NCBI GenBank assembly: GCA_030386875.1
Contig: CM059568.1
Location: 13,518,316-13,582,315 of the forward strand
Origin: Morinoia aosen
Lineage: Eukaryota; Arthropoda; Malacostraca; Amphipoda; Talitridae
Length of the DNA stretch: 64,000 nucleotides
Reading direction: 5' to 3'
Shown: positions 11,951-24,639 of the stretch, in pieces
Numbering within the stretch: position 1 is the first letter of the stretch
Layout: each line of letters opens with the position of its first letter
Position numbers and translations under genes: made by a program
The notes under the pieces: generated by a model
The model's database searches: none
What the model saw: the letters and a program-made list of their open reading frames with translations, nothing else
Told to the model about the DNA's origin: nothing

Positions 11951-12481
11951 CTTGGGAAATTTTCTCAGGTTTCCAATATTGTATCAATCGCAATTTTCTA
12001 ACTCATGTACTGTAAGTACTGAAGGCGGGTATTAGTTACGAAGCCCTGCGTTGTTGCTCTATTTCTACAACACAAATTGTTGCGCGGCGTGAAGTATTTC
12101 TGAAGAGACGAAGGAACGAAAAATTTTGCAGATTAGGAATTCGTTCTCCACGATTAATAGAAATTTGAAGGATGTCTTGATATTGAATTTAAAATTAAGG
12201 AATATTCACAGATATTCACTAAAAATTCAGTACCTGAATTTTGTTGTACAAATCCTATATGTGTGTGGTTTTCAAAATCTTAAATTAGGATTGAATGACT
12301 CACGCAGATCCACGTCCGCCTGAGGTAAGAAATTTGCCATGAAAATTTGTCAAAGTGAATACTCAATCCCTTTTCATGAAGATAGGCTAATTTAGGTGCC
12401 ACAGTTCTACGTGAAGTAATTCGAGTCATTCTCAATTTTAAAGCCATTATTGGTGAAACCATCAAGTCATTCAACATTCAT

Positions 12482-13288
12482 ACAAAAAATGAATTTGAAT
12501 TGACTGAGTTTGAACAAGCTCTGAAGAAATTGATTTCCATTAGGTGGTTTTTGTGCCTTTCAATGACTAGTAAAAATTTAAAGGTGAAATAACAAGTTGG
12601 TTCATTATTTATCGAAGAAAGTTTTCTCCTTTCCACGTAATTTTTTATCTTTATTGTTAGATTAAAGTTCCCGCTCTCCATCATCCAAGCCAGACTCACA
12701 ACATTTGCACCTGTGAAGAAAAGTAACGAGAACTTAGAATTTAGCATAAACATAGTATGAATGATAAGAATGATAATTTAGTAATTATAGGAATTTTAGT
12801 AATTATAAAACCTTTTACACAAAACCTGGTGAAAACAAAATTACGGTCCAGTTCTGTGAGATCATTCCCTCTAAATAAGATGGCAAGGAGCGAGATCAGG
12901 AGTTCACTGGCAGATAGCCTCACCTTATCGAAACTCTGGATTATAAAGAAGAATCCTCGGCAGACCTTCCAATGGCCTCCAGTTAGTAGATCCACGCCTT
13001 CCCCCTTAGGATGGCTCGGACTCCCAGCGGCCGTGGTGAGAGTGGCGACGTTCGACGGTAGTCGTTCAAAACGCAGTAAATGGTGGCTGAGGCTCAAATA
13101 ACAAACAGGGCTGAAAAATCACCAGCGGAGAAAGGTAGGCGCTGAATGGATGCTGTATTCTGACTGCTTCACCAGTCTCGGGAAGCCCGTAAGTCTTACT
13201 CGGCTGGGTCTGTCAGGCAGCCAGTAAAGCGGATAAAACATGGACCCACCAGTTTCCTCCAGAATTTTGTACCTAAAGAATTTATTTT
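12482..13288. mobile_element. Unit B-specific insertion (unclassified)
   Basis: Unit A runs from TCATTCAATATT straight into GCTACCTGAAAA, whereas unit B has about 800 extra bases there. The right half (12880-13260) is GC-richer and open on both strands over more than 100 codons, which suggests a piece of a mobile element, but no motif could be named. No terminal repeats were recognised. Confidence 0.45.
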
Positions 13289-13582
13289 TCTACCTGAAAA
13301 GTAAAGTAGACATTTGTCGTAGTGCTGCAAACGAGATCTCAGAGTTTAGAGAAAGATTAGAGCGAGCCTAAAAATAGCAACTTGTCGCTGAAAACCTCGC
13401 CCTATTTTGTCTGCTGGAAGATTCAAACCTCCCTCACAGTGGCCATAAGTTCGCTTTTAATTAGTTTGAAAAATGTACTGCAGATTTTTGCCTGGTCACA
13501 AAATGGTTGCCGATTCGGCTCAGCTCATTGGGAAGAGTTTTGATTTGAATATATTTGACTTAAGCATGAATTATTAACTCAC

Positions 13583-13633
13583 CAGTCTGGTGGTGGGCCG
13601 AACGATGAAAGCATGGGAATGAGCGTGAAAAAT
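13583..13633 (-). CDS. Candidate 51-nt internal exon, unit B
   Basis: Equivalent of 7234-7284, with the same acceptor and GTGAGT donor. The shared frame reads FFTLIPMLSSFGPPPD. Confidence 0.3.
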
Positions 13634-14117
13634 CTGGTATACTTTTGTGGGGGATGAAACATATTTCACTAAAATAAATGTAATAAAAGTGACATAGTGT
13701 ACCAGATGGACAATCAAAAGGAGTATTTCTTAAGAACGAAGCAAAATGGAAAAAATGCTTTGGAAATTCAAACTATTGAACAGAGTGCTCCAACTACGTG
13801 AAAATTGAGGACACACTTCACTGCGATTTAAAACTGATATATCACATATATTCCTTTAAAGACCACTTTTTCTTCTTACTTAAATTGTGTTTCTTCACTT
13901 ATCCGAGATTCCTGTATTCATAGAAAGTAACAATTCTTTTTACTTTGAAAAATTCATTCAAAGTGGAGAAAAATGAAAAGCGACCATATGATGCACTTGT
14001 CCATTGAAACTAAACACAGTTTTTAGTAAAATGAATTATGTACCTCAGAGGCATAGGATGGGCAATAGGTTTAGGTTAGTAAGGTCGGTCTATTTTATGC
14101 TATGGTAACTGACGCAC

Positions 14118-14452
14118 TAGGGTGGCCATTACTCATAGGGTAGATTTTTTTTCACAGAATTTTCTTGACGGGGCCCCCTAAAAAGGTGAGGTTGATAGAA
14201 AAAATGATACTGGTAAAGTTTCAGACCATTTGAACATCGTTAACCCGTGCCCCCAACGGCCTCAAAGTTCTGAAAAATCGCGAAAAATGCCATTTTTCAG
14301 AACTTTGAGGCCGTTGGGGCACGGGGGTAACGATTTTCAAATGGTCTGAAAATTTACCAGTATCATTTTTTCTATCAACCTCACCTTTTTAAGGGATCCC
14401 GTCAAGAAAATTCTGTGAAAAAAAATCTACCCTATGAGTAATGGCCACCCTA
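14118..14452. mobile_element. 335-bp near-perfect hairpin element with 9-bp target duplication
   Basis: The element begins TAGGGTGGCCATTACTCAT and ends with its reverse complement. Almost the whole length folds into one stem of about 150 bp. It is bracketed by CTGACGCAC at 14109-14117 and again at 14453-14461. Unit C keeps the empty site, with a single CTGACGCAC at 42905-42913, which proves insertion after duplication. A 9-bp duplication with long inverted repeats fits a MULE-like foldback element. No coding capacity is present, so it is non-autonomous. Confidence 0.85.
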
Positions 14453-15795
14453 CTGACGCACCCAGAAAGTATTACTGTTGGGTTATCTGAGCTATAGATC
14501 GACCTTCGGGATTTCTATCTTTCGCGCTCGCTCTGCTGTGCTATCTCTTTTTTGTATTTCCCACTCGCTTCCGACTAACTTTTTATGTGCACAATTTGTA
14601 TCGTATGAGAGCACTCGTTTTGCACATATTTTTCGTTATGTAAAGTTCATACTAAATCCTGCCTTTTCTTTGCTATAATTTTTTAATGGCATAATAAGCC
14701 CATTAGGAATCTTCAATAAAACGTAAGATGATAACTCCAGTTGAGTAATAAATAAATTGAAATGATAAAAAAAATTATTTCACATGATAACCTGATCGAA
14801 GGATGAAGTTCAGTGAATAAATAATTAACTTAGTAATTAATTAATTACTAAATTGCTATGCGATGAATCCATCAGTTTGCTATTAATTAAGGAATTACTT
14901 ATAAAATTAGTTGACAAACTCTAACCCCTACTTGCCTGTTGGAATAGAACCCTTGTAAACTGAGTGAAAAAATACAATGCAACTCAACATGGCAACGGGC
15001 TATTGAGGTAGCGCCTTTGAGAAAAATAAAAAGGTATTAATCTCAGAGCCAAAGTTCTTTTTATTATTCTTGGTGGTTGAAGAAAACCTTTTTAAATAGT
15101 GCTAGTGTTGGCAGAGCAAAAATTAATTTGATGTTCTTTGCAGAGATTGTCGCAGATGAACGTTGAGGGCCCTGAACGTTAGCACTTTCTTTTTTAATGG
15201 CTCATAATTATCTGATAACCCAAACCAAATGAGTTTTGTACGATAATTTTACCTTATTTGCAGTTTTGAGTATTCATGGTGCATGCCGGCTCGATGGCCT
15301 AATCTTTGCGATCTGAAAGTGCACACATCAACGTCCATTAGCATTGTATGTGAGCAGGTGTGAGCTGTGGAGGCCATCCTGCAAGTGTGTCCTGAACATT
15401 TCATCTTTACTTTTAATTTTAGCATTTTGATTAATGTTCGAAAGATCTGAGGCGATAGCAACACATAGAACGGCAGATTTTTCTGACAGGTTACAAACGA
15501 AGAACTCGTGCGACTCTATGCATGATTTTAACTCAGCACCTCTGATGTCCATACATAAGGTACTCGTATTATAATTTCAAATCGAAAGCACTTTCCTAAC
15601 TTTTCTTACTCATAAAGCACTCGGCGAATGAATTGAACAGTTACTGAAACTGTCGATCGTCAAAAGGTCCAGAAAATTTTATTTGAGGAGCCATAATACT
15701 TCAACAAAAGCATACGCAAATTAATCTCACCTGAGGAAAATGAAGTAGCTTAAACTAGAAGAAACGATCCCGGAGGAGCGGGTTAAAGAAAGAAA

Positions 15796-16691
15796 CAATT
15801 CAAACAATTTAAAACAATTTATTTACCACAGGAGATACAGAGATAAAATGTTTCTTAAGTCTAGTACAATGGTCAAATTTGAGTATAGCTACCTGTGGGC
15901 CCGAATAAGTTCAGTGACTTCTAGGGCATCCTACCATCAAGGTTAGTCTTAGGAGTACAATAATGTTTAACCTAATCCACTTAAACTAGAGACGCATTAG
16001 ACTGATCAATGAGATAAGTAACTCGAAATTAGACACTTTATTTCACAATATAGTTCATATGGACTAGATTTAACAGTATATTCGACAAACAATTCAAGAA
16101 CAGACTGAAGATCGGCGAAATTAATCAAGGCGAATTACATTATTAGGACCAGTTATGTAGGGGACAAGGTTTGACTCTGTGATCTTACACGACTAGTAAT
16201 CTGATAGGAAGTGAGATTCAAGACTTTTTTTGAATACCTTATAAGAATTTCTTTCACGGATCTCCGCAGGTATTGAGTTCCAAGTTTTAGTTCCAACGAA
16301 GAGGATACTGTGTTGTGACCGAGCCTTTGAGTAATAAGGAAGCATGAATTTACTTCTATTTCGGGTTAAATGGTCGTGATGACCAGTTTGCGTAGTTAAT
16401 AGTTGTTTTAGGCTATGGTCGCCATCATTTGTTAATGTTTTGTAAATGAAATTGCAAATGGAGATTTTGTAGAGATCCGAGAGCTTAAGTATTCGTAAAT
16501 TTTTGAATGAGTCATTTGTGTGAGCATTATATTCTAGATTCTTTATCGCTCTTATGGCTCTTTTTTGCAGGGTAAAAATTTTGTTGGTTTTATTTTTATC
16601 AGTTCCGTGCCATGCTTCTATTCCGTATTGCAAGTATGGTGAAATGAGCGTTCGGTAGAGCATTTGTAAGGCTGTTCCAGGCAGGAAATTC
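15796..16691 (-). mobile_element. 5'-truncated Jockey/CR1-type LINE fragment
   Basis: An open frame on the minus strand (16663-16193, 156 codons) carries the C-terminal part of a non-LTR reverse transcriptase ORF2. It starts near LISPYLQYGIEAWHGT, includes LQKRAIRAI and ends with SIPAEIRERNSYKVFKKSL, all typical of the segment after the RT domain. The fragment is bracketed by GAAAGAAA on both sides (15788-15795 and 16692-16699), a plausible target duplication. The corresponding place in unit D (about 54590) lacks the insert. Only the 3' end is present, so it is immobile. The decayed LINE at 55650-57290 shares the PYLQYGIEA motif. Confidence 0.8.
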
Positions 16692-17170
16692 GAAAGAAAA
16701 CCGTTGATTTATAAAAAATGAAACATGAGATGCATTACATCATATTTGATTTTCAAAATTTCTTAATATAAAGCGTCTTTAATTAATAAACAAACCAAAC
16801 GAGGCGTACTGAAAGACAAGCCATACGAGACGTAACTAATAGACTAACCATGTCAGGGGCTAATTGGTGTGTAGAGGGCTAATTATGTTACTGAGAGAAA
16901 CAATCAAAATTTCATCTCTTGGAAATGTTATACACCAAGAGATGGCTGACAACTTATAAATAATCTAAATACTAATAGAGAATTTTCCAGAATTCCTTAA
17001 TTATTAGTTGAAACGAAATAAGAAAAGACAAAAAACGCTTTCCCGAAGTAGACTGAAACACCGTCGTAAATGATTATCACGTAGTGATGAACGATTAATC
17101 AAAAATTAATGTACAAAAAGCATCACCCAACTCAACGAGCACATCTAGCAATACATACACAAACATACAC
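16692..17170. repeat. Repeat block G, copy 1
   Basis: Matches 55255-55640, including the words ACTATTAGAG-like, CAAGAGATGG and ATCACGTAGTGATGAACGAT. The latter contains the palindrome ATCACGTAGTGAT. No coding content was seen. Confidence 0.6.
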
Positions 17171-17289
17171 GCAAAATAAAATTCATGGCTTGTTCAACGT
17201 ACGGACAGAAAAATAATTTCTCCACTAGTCAAATGCTCAAATTGCGCTCTATTTCATTTGTCTGTTTATTTGTCAACACAACGCCTGAC

Positions 17290-17830
17290 CCCAAAAAAAG
17301 AAATGGGAGAAAACTCCACTACTTTCTCGACTCTTCAAATCGAAAGGCTTGAATGCCTCACAAACCTCTGCTGTAACAGCGAAGAGATCTAACGTGATAG
17401 AAATGAAATCAACTATTATCATCGAGACTGCTATCGTCATCAGTATTTCACGATCAGGTGTGGGTGTCTAAGAAGAAGTTTTGGGTGTTTAACTTTGCTG
17501 ATTTACTTTGTACGTATACCTTGTTTAGGATAGAAAATAGTTGCTCCCTATGTTATAAATTGGCGTATCGGCTCATCGATTGCTAATGCATCTACGCAAA
17601 AAGGGTCTGACCGCAGTTGAAGGCAATGGCATAGTAAAATATTGAAATTAATAAATACAGACGTTTTTAATCGAAGATCTTTATTGATTGAATATAGAAG
17701 CAAAACAGGGGAAAATACTTCATTAAAATTGGCCAAGAACGGCAAGCAAACTAGTTTCAAACAGATGAATATAGCAAAAATGATGATGCGGTGCTAAAAT
17801 TATTTTTGGCATCTTAATGCAATCCTTAAA
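17290..17830 (-). pseudogene. Block E copy b: interrupted exon pair
   Basis: The 72-nt exon candidate (17520-17591) keeps both splice sites, but its conserved frame has TAG at 17548-17550. The following exon still reads AEVCEAFKPFDLKSRESS. Compare 9885-10146 and 53211-53598, which are open. Confidence 0.45.
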
Positions 17831-19690
17831 GTGCCGTATTTAAGAACTCACGGAATAAAATGAAAAAAAAAAATACATTACAACGTTAATTTTGAGGATG
17901 TGTGAATCCACTTGTTGGGAATTTGTTTTACAATATAGATCATTCTCCTTTTCAAATGATGGATAGTAAAAATTCAAAAACCCCTATTGACATTGAACGG
18001 AAGCATCTTTTCTCTTTAATTTTGTGATGCTTTATACAATAAAGACTGTTTAAGCCACGACCTCGTCCTGTATAGACGCTTTGTAGTAAAAACACGAGGC
18101 ACGCTCTGTTCGTGGATCCACCTCGTCTTACTACCGTATAAGCATTTTTTATGTGTTTAAGTACGAGCCCTGGTCACAAGGATGGACCATGTTGAGCAGT
18201 TCATTAGGTTCAAATCGGGCGGTTATAGAGCTTACCGTGTTTCGTTAATTAAAAAGTGAAAATTACCTTTTTATTGAGCTTCAGTGTTTCTTGAGGTGTT
18301 AGAAAGTGCTCTGTCTAGTTGAAAGGTTCACTTACAGTTTTTGTAGTGTTGTAGAGTTTCAGTTAGAATTGGAATCGTTATTGATCATAAACCACTCTCT
18401 GGGAGCATTTTGCCCATTCAAGAACAAAAATGAGTGAAAATTTTCACGCTTCTGAAATTTCACTCAAAGCAACAACTTTTTTTGAGGACTTGACATCAAG
18501 TACTGACTTTCGTTGATTGAACAAAAGTCAACTCTTGAAAATCCTTGCAAGCACACGACCATTTCTCCAATTTCATATCGAATTTTTTCATCTTAAAATC
18601 GAGGTTAGTTTAGTTTTGTTAACTTGTTCAAAGAAGCCAGAATGATAACTCTACTATTATTCTGTTCAAAATCTGCACTCTCTTATTTTGAATTATATTC
18701 AAGAACCGGCGTACCACATGTGTATAGAAATAAAAAATGTCACGATTTTTCATTTTGGAAAACTTTGTTCGACAGGGCAATTTTCTCAGCATGGATTTTC
18801 ACAATTTGTTCGTTATCTGTCAACATTTTATTATTAATTTCATGCGTTGTTATGCGAAGAGAACTCTCCAAATTCACGTCGATGAAAATATTTATGCAGC
18901 CAAACATAAAGTAATTAGCTACTGTGAATGGGCACTCAACAATTCACAAAAAATTAGGCAAATAAATAACAAAGAACTTGCAGACAACAAACAAGCCCAA
19001 CATTTGCTCTGCATGGTTCCAGCACATAGTAATTCACGTTCTGGAAGACTTCATATAAGAAAAAACGCCTTCGACGGTAAGGATCTCGAAGCACATACGA
19101 ACTGAATGAAATAAGGCAGCAGACATCGAGGAAAATAGAACATGTGCTCTTCGTTATCGTGCCTTAATTGTAAACCATGTTGCCTTGATATCTTTTTTTG
19201 GGATTTAAAGATCACTGAAATGCCAAATGACAGATTACGTTTGGATGAAAAATTATCTCTTAACTATTGTAAGATAAAATCAAGCGGTGGCGGTGGCAGA
19301 ATTTAAATTATTCCTGATATCAGAATATTGTATGTAAACCTCTTAGAAGACAGAAGCAACACATGACTAGCTTCAGCCGTCACTTCATAACACGTGGTCA
19401 GGCTGCGCATCTCTACAGTGGGACTTGCATTTAATCGAGGGTTTCCTAGTGTTGCATTTACCGCAATGATCATTTTTCGTATTGTAAAGGATTACACTTC
19501 AATACTGACACATTTTTTTAAAAGTTACGTTTATTTCATCCGGGAATCTTTATTTTATCCTATTCTTGCATCACATTTATCGTCTTTGATCCTTCTTCCA
19601 CTCTCTTTTTCACATTTTGTGTAAATTATAAGAATAATCAGTGATTAAACATTAAACATAAGCGTTCAAAAATAATCGGGCTCATTAACT
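17830..19690. other. Intergenic, nothing assigned
   Basis: AT-rich sequence. Short open stretches at 18624-19105 show no motif, splice context or duplicated copy that would support them. Confidence 0.5.
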
Positions 19691-19699
19691 GAGTCTTCA

Positions 19700-20240
19700 A
19701 TCAATCCAAGAAGACTAGAGGAACCGAAGATTGTGCAAGAACTGGACTTCCTCTGTAAATTCGGACATCCAGGCTGGAAAAATCATCAGCTGTAGGTTTC
19801 AAGTAATTCTTCTCGCTCTTTAACAAAAATTACTACTAAACTGAATGTTTGCAAAAAAATCAAGCAAGTCGTGTAAAGGTACTAAAGTCTTCCGTTTATG
19901 AACCTCAAAATTCTTCCCATGTTAACAATGGCCTAAAAAACGCAATAGATGTAGCACACTTCTTCATCAACTCAAAATTAACAGTGATGACGGTGTTCTG
20001 TCCACAGACGAGAAACTTTTCATTATCGAAGGTGCCTGCTGTAGCCAAAATGAAAGAGTTCTTGCAAAAATGAATGAGTCATGCTCAGAGTAAGCTAGAA
20101 ATCACAACACAGAAGCCTGCATTGCATTATCGAGAGAACACTACTCTTGTTTCATCCGTTAAGAGAGTCAAGAAGCCAATTAGAAGAAGCGAAGAGCTTT
20201 TCCTTGAGCTCGTGGCGAAGTCCTCGGGACAAAAATGTAA
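19700..20240 (+). pseudogene. Decayed Tc1/mariner-type transposase fragment
   Basis: At about 20006 the plus strand reads TDEKLFIIEG, then SQNERVLAK. This corresponds to the family block around the first catalytic aspartate (TDEKxFxIE...QNDRVLAK). Flanking sequence is broken by stops and shifts, and only about 500 bp can be followed. It belongs to a different copy or lineage than the pair at 300-1330 and 34190-35180. Confidence 0.55.
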
Positions 20241-22100
20241 AATTTAGAACAGAACGACTATTGAATATTGAAGTATGAATACTTATACGGCTATTGAATT
20301 TTCTTGGGATAAAGAATATCAACAAAACTCTCGTACGGGTGAAGTTAGCCCGCTGTGGGCACCTCAGTCGGAAAAGAGAAGTTCTGGGAAAGAAATCAGA
20401 AAAATGCTCAATCTCACTTCGTGAAGTTGAGCTCATTATTGAAACATTTGATTACAATTTGATATCTGTCCTCGTTTCACAGAATCTGAAACTTACCTTC
20501 GTAATTTCAATAACTTGTACTAATGAAGTTAGCTCAGCGTATTACTTTCAAGTAATTCTTCGTCTTCAATACTATTGCTGAAAAAACTATTAAAGGTGTT
20601 TCTATACCTGCTGCAGGGAAAAGGCCTGGACCATGTGTATTGAGAAACAGCAAGGAAAGACAAGAAAAACGTCATGACAATTATAGGCGAATCATGTAAA
20701 TATATATTCGTCAACTGTAATACATTGCATGTAAACATTGATGACGCAATAATCAATAATAAAATCAAACCTAAATATACCAATTCGGCCCGTGTAGTCA
20801 ACTGATGCATTGTTCAAGTTTCCATTTCTGTTTTAAAATGAGTTAAAGTGCAAAAGCCCCTTAAGTTTTGTATCTCAATTCATATTCTCTTAACAATACT
20901 TGCTTAGGTAATATATTTTTTTTAAAAGAACGAAATTAGAAAACTGAAACATAATCTTACCCTAAGAAATATGTAATTTAAGTATCAATTATATTTTAGA
21001 GTCATTACTTTTTTCTGTATAATATGACAAAGACTTACATATAAACACAAAAGTGTGGTTTTTCATGCTTTTTTCCTCACGATTACTTCTTCTAGAAAGT
21101 ATTGTGAATTTTGATGATTATAATTTTTTTTTAGAATTTTAATACATTCATATCCCTTCACAGTATTAGCGCATGCAATTTAAACCTTTTTCTCATTCCA
21201 AATTCTAAATTTTTCCCCTTTCAACTTTCCAACTGAAATGAATTTTTTACTTTTATCTCTGAAGTTGGATAGCGAATAGTTTTTTGCAAGGAACGGTTCA
21301 TAAATTTAAAATTTTATTTCCACAACTTTGTCAAAGTTATCTAAATTCTTCTTGTGGCCAACCATAAATATAAAGTCAAATTAATTTTTTTGCAAGAAAT
21401 AAGGAATTACAAAATTAAGGTTCACACGGGAAGACCCAAACGTACTTTCTAATGTGGCGAAATATGTGCTTCGAATCTGTTGAAATCGTAAGAAAATCCA
21501 TAACAAAAAGAATAACTTTCCTGATTTTAGCTTAGGGCGTTATAAAATATGAATGAACTTACTAAGATTTGGGTATGCTCGGGAAACTCATCAGTCACGT
21601 AGAATACTCAATGAACAGAGACGAAGCGAAAACAGCGTGTGCCATTTGCGCTTAAAATGAAACAAATTTTGGAGAAATGTAGAACTTGAAACTCACAAAG
21701 CACAAGTTTAAAGGATTAAGTCGTTTGCTAAATATATTTGCGAATAAACATTCATTTTAAAACAGTCACTTATTAATATTTAAGTAGAAAAAGTACAAAT
21801 GGCTTCTTGAAGAAATTGAAATTTGTTAAACCTATCAAATCTCATGCAATTTCCAACTTTCAGTTGAAGCTGTTAATTGTCAGCGACATGCTTCTATTTT
21901 CATCATTAATAAAGTCAAAAAATAATTTTTATCGTGCAGGCTGTAGCAATTTCACTAAAGGAAGTTATTTTCAATCGCCACCTCCAGTTTTTTTTCAAAC
22001 ACCGATTGTTAGAGGTATATTTCTTTGGCATCTCGTCACGACAAAAACGGTCTTCGAAATTCTTTTTCTTCGTCATCACAAGGGAAGTTTTCGTTGGAGC
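20240..22100. other. Intergenic and likely 3' flank of CRD3
   Basis: Very AT-rich. No exon, repeat or clear poly(A) signal for CRD3 was seen. Confidence 0.45.
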
Positions 22101-22138
22101 GCATGTTGTCAGCAGCTCGAGCACTGCCCCTCGAGGCG
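21990..22138 (-). pseudogene. Vestigial fourth Cys repeat after the CRD3 stop
   Basis: Just beyond the TAA at 22139-22141 the sequence still resembles the 59-residue repeat. A GQCSSCD-like piece, an NMRSNEN-like piece and a DDEEKEFRRPFC-like piece follow in order, but in shifted frames. The repeat therefore existed and was cut off by a stop and then decayed. Confidence 0.55.
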
Positions 22139-24517
22139 TTAGGAACCAGGGTGTAGATCGAGACAAGCTTCTGTAGGACTCTGGTCGTTTTGAAAGCATT
22201 TATCGAGGTTGCTCACACAACAGAAGAAGCGATGGCAATTTTCTTCTTTATTGTCACAGATTGAACCATTACGCTGGCACATGTAGTCACAATGCCAGCA
22301 GTACCCCTTGCTGCATCTGTAACCAGGCTTTAGATCGAGACGAGTTTCATTAGGACACTGGTCGTCTTGGAAGCATTTATTGCGGCTTCTCTCACAGCAG
22401 AAGTGACGATGGCAGTTTTCTTCTTTATAGTCACAAAGGGAACCATTACGCCGGCAAATGTAGTCACAATTCCAGCAGCGCCCCTTGTAGCATCTGGAAC
22501 CCGGGTAAAGATCGGGACGAGCTCCATAAGGACACTGGTCGTCTTGAACGCATTCAGAAAGGTGGCACACGCAACAAAAGTGACGATCACAATTCTCATC
22601 ATTATTTTTACACACGGTACAATTTCGGTGGCACATGTAGTCACAATTCCAGCACCGGCCCTCACGGCATCGGTGGCCGGAGATTGGCTCCGAAGGCGTT
22701 CCAGTTCCAGCGTCGGTTGCATCGGAAGACGAAGACGGGCCCGATTCGTCCTGAAGTGACATTTGGACTCCAATTCCAGTCTGAAATGAGTAATGTTTAG
22801 TGTCATCAGTGTTGGTCTGCCACGGCATGAAAATTATAAAGAATTTTATTATCAGCAAGCTGCTCTTCATAATAATTTGCATTGTATGTTTATTAATGTA
22901 AGAAGGGGCACGAATCCTATGATGGTGCTAATTAACTCTGCTTCAGTTACATTGCATTTAGAATTAAAGTTCTTAGAAGTCTATTGTTTTATCGTGTGTT
23001 AATGAAGGGCCTGGAAGTTCTTATGCTTCAAGGAACTAACTAGGATTTATTGATTTTCTTTAAAGAATATAAACAAAGTGAATGAAAACAGTGTCCTTTA
23101 GGCTAAATTTTCCGTATAGTAAGTCCAGAATTTATTTCTTCAATTAAATATCTTATAACCTTCCGGGAAAAAATGAGAATTCGTTAAGTAAATTTTACGA
23201 ATTTTAGTCCTAGTTGATGACTAGAATTTTTATAGAGTCGTACTACACAGATCACGTAGAATTTTCCGAAGGTTAGCTCGATAATAAAATTGAATAGTTG
23301 GTAGATGCAACTTATTTTCAATTGTACTTTTAAAATTTCTTCATTCAAGTATTTTATCACACTTCATGCATAAGTTTAAATAATTGTAACATTAAATTTT
23401 CGAAATCGGTTTCACCTTCTTATGCGAAAAGGCTTCGAGATATATTCATGTTTAGGGCCTCGAAAACTTGGCTTCTCTTTTTCAAAATGAAATGATGCAA
23501 ATATATATGCATGGTAATATATATAATCTGTTTTTTTCTAATTTTCAGGCTTGATTAATTAGTTTTTGCTTGTTTGAATGTATCTCAATCTCTTACTTCA
23601 AAAGAATGTTTCAGAAGTTTGGACGTAGCAATCTGAGACAGGCTCAAAATTCTAAGGTTGAAATCTGTGTAATGAAAACATTCTTTTCTTTTGCCTCCAT
23701 ATGTTTCTTTCGTTTGGTTTCACCACCCACTTGAAATAAGTCTACAACCAAGTTGGAAATCTCCACATATACAAATGACAATCAACTTCTGCCGTACAGT
23801 GTCGTCGAAAAATTTAAAAATTTTATTCCAACGAAAGAAATCGTCATTTTTTCTGTAATCAAGTACACTCACAGCCAATGAAACGAGGCATCCGAGCACC
23901 ACCAGCTGTATCTGAAATAAAATTGATAGTAAAATTGGTTACAGATGTTGATATGTATTCGACCAAATAGTATTGGTATTGCGTGCATTCACATCAAAAA
24001 CACAAGTGACGACCGTGTTTTTCCTTACTTATATAAATATCACCTAGGAGCTCTATCGATAGAATTTGTGTGCTTCATTTCTGATGTGAGTAAATATTTC
24101 CTACGAGATTAACACTTTTGTCATTCAACACTTATGTCTCTCCGTAATTTGCCAACTCGTTTTTCAAATATAAAACTTGGAGAGAGGTTATGGACATCCA
24201 AGGGTCAACCGGACAGTACTACAAGTAGTTTTATGGCGCACTAAATACTTCGGAAATGTTTGTAACAGTCTTCTTTCATTTCAAAAGCACTCCTTCATAA
24301 ACTTTTGGAAATGTAAATCTTCCGAGCTAAGGTGTGCGACACCGATACAAGAAGACACAGTTTCTGAGTAATTCAGCTTAAATTTCATAATTATGTGCTT
24401 ACAATCTCCACCGTTTTGAGCGAAGCCAAACACTAAACGTAACAACCGTGTTTCGGACATTTGAACTCTTCGATAAACAAAAACACTCAAGAAATCATTT
24501 TCAAAAATTACCTTCAT
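22139..24517 (-). CDS. CRD3: secreted protein with tandem ten-cysteine modules (228 aa model)
   Basis: Exons 24512-24517 (ATGAAG), 23873-23911 (39 nt) and 22139-22780 (642 nt) join in phase 0 throughout. The start reads MKIQLVVLGCLVSLA, matching the EFCR signal peptide exon in length, phase and pattern. A Ser/Thr/Gly-rich linker (about residues 26-50) leads into the cysteine region: a first module from residue 53, then two 59-residue repeats (92-150, 151-209; 177-bp DNA period). Spacing is C-x4-C-x2-C-x3-C-x6-C-x6-C-x4-CC-x6-C-x5-C, with CWxCDYxC and EENCHRxFCC conserved. A partial fourth repeat ends at TAA after its second Cys has become Ser. The 22882-22781 open stretch upstream is intron, because a good acceptor (CTCATTTCAG) opens the exon. 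Function is unknown; an extracellular disulfide-rich role is inferred. Confidence 0.75.
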
Positions 24518-24623
24518 CTCGAAACTCTTTGAACACAGGTCAAAAAAATACACAGGTCAAAAAACAGTACCACAGGTAAGCTCTGGCAGCTACAGTGTAC
24601 TGAAGCCCACCTGTGTCTGAGGT

Positions 24624-24630
24624 CATATAC
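24624..24630 (-). promoter_or_regulatory. Possible TATA element of CRD3
   Basis: Minus-strand GTATATG lies about 107 bases upstream of the ATGAAG exon, similar to the layout of the EFCR genes but a weaker match. Confidence 0.3.
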
Positions 24631-24639
24631 CGACATCTG

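Larger units (their letters stand above)
11960..15795. repeat. Duplication II, unit B
   Basis: Matches unit A (6440-9850) and unit C (42370-44240). It carries two private insertions: about 800 bp at 12482-13288 and the 335-bp hairpin element at 14118-14452. A LINE fragment interrupts its right end at 15796. Confidence 0.7.

Noticed and set aside
12662..12710. Short minus-strand exon reading CKCCESGLDDGEREL after a good acceptor
   Set aside because: Only 17 codons, AATAAA lies just 7 bases after the stop, it occurs in a unit B-specific insertion and there is no second copy.
12741..13101. Opposed open frames of over 110 codons
   Set aside because: Both strands are open over the same bases with no motif. 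They probably reflect composition of an inserted element.
18180..18240. Possible tRNA (GGTTCAAATCGGGC)
   Set aside because: No matching acceptor stem or A box could be found.
22330..22806. Open frames antisense or shifted relative to the CRD3 exon
   Set aside because: They are shadows of the 177-bp repeat. The cysteine frame alone shows conserved motif spacing and joins the signal exon in phase.
22781..22882. Unspliced N-terminus for CRD3 starting MQIIMKSSLL
   Set aside because: A good acceptor at 22781 and the homologous signal exon at 23873-23911 plus ATGAAG at 24512 give a model matching the EFCR genes in phase and length.
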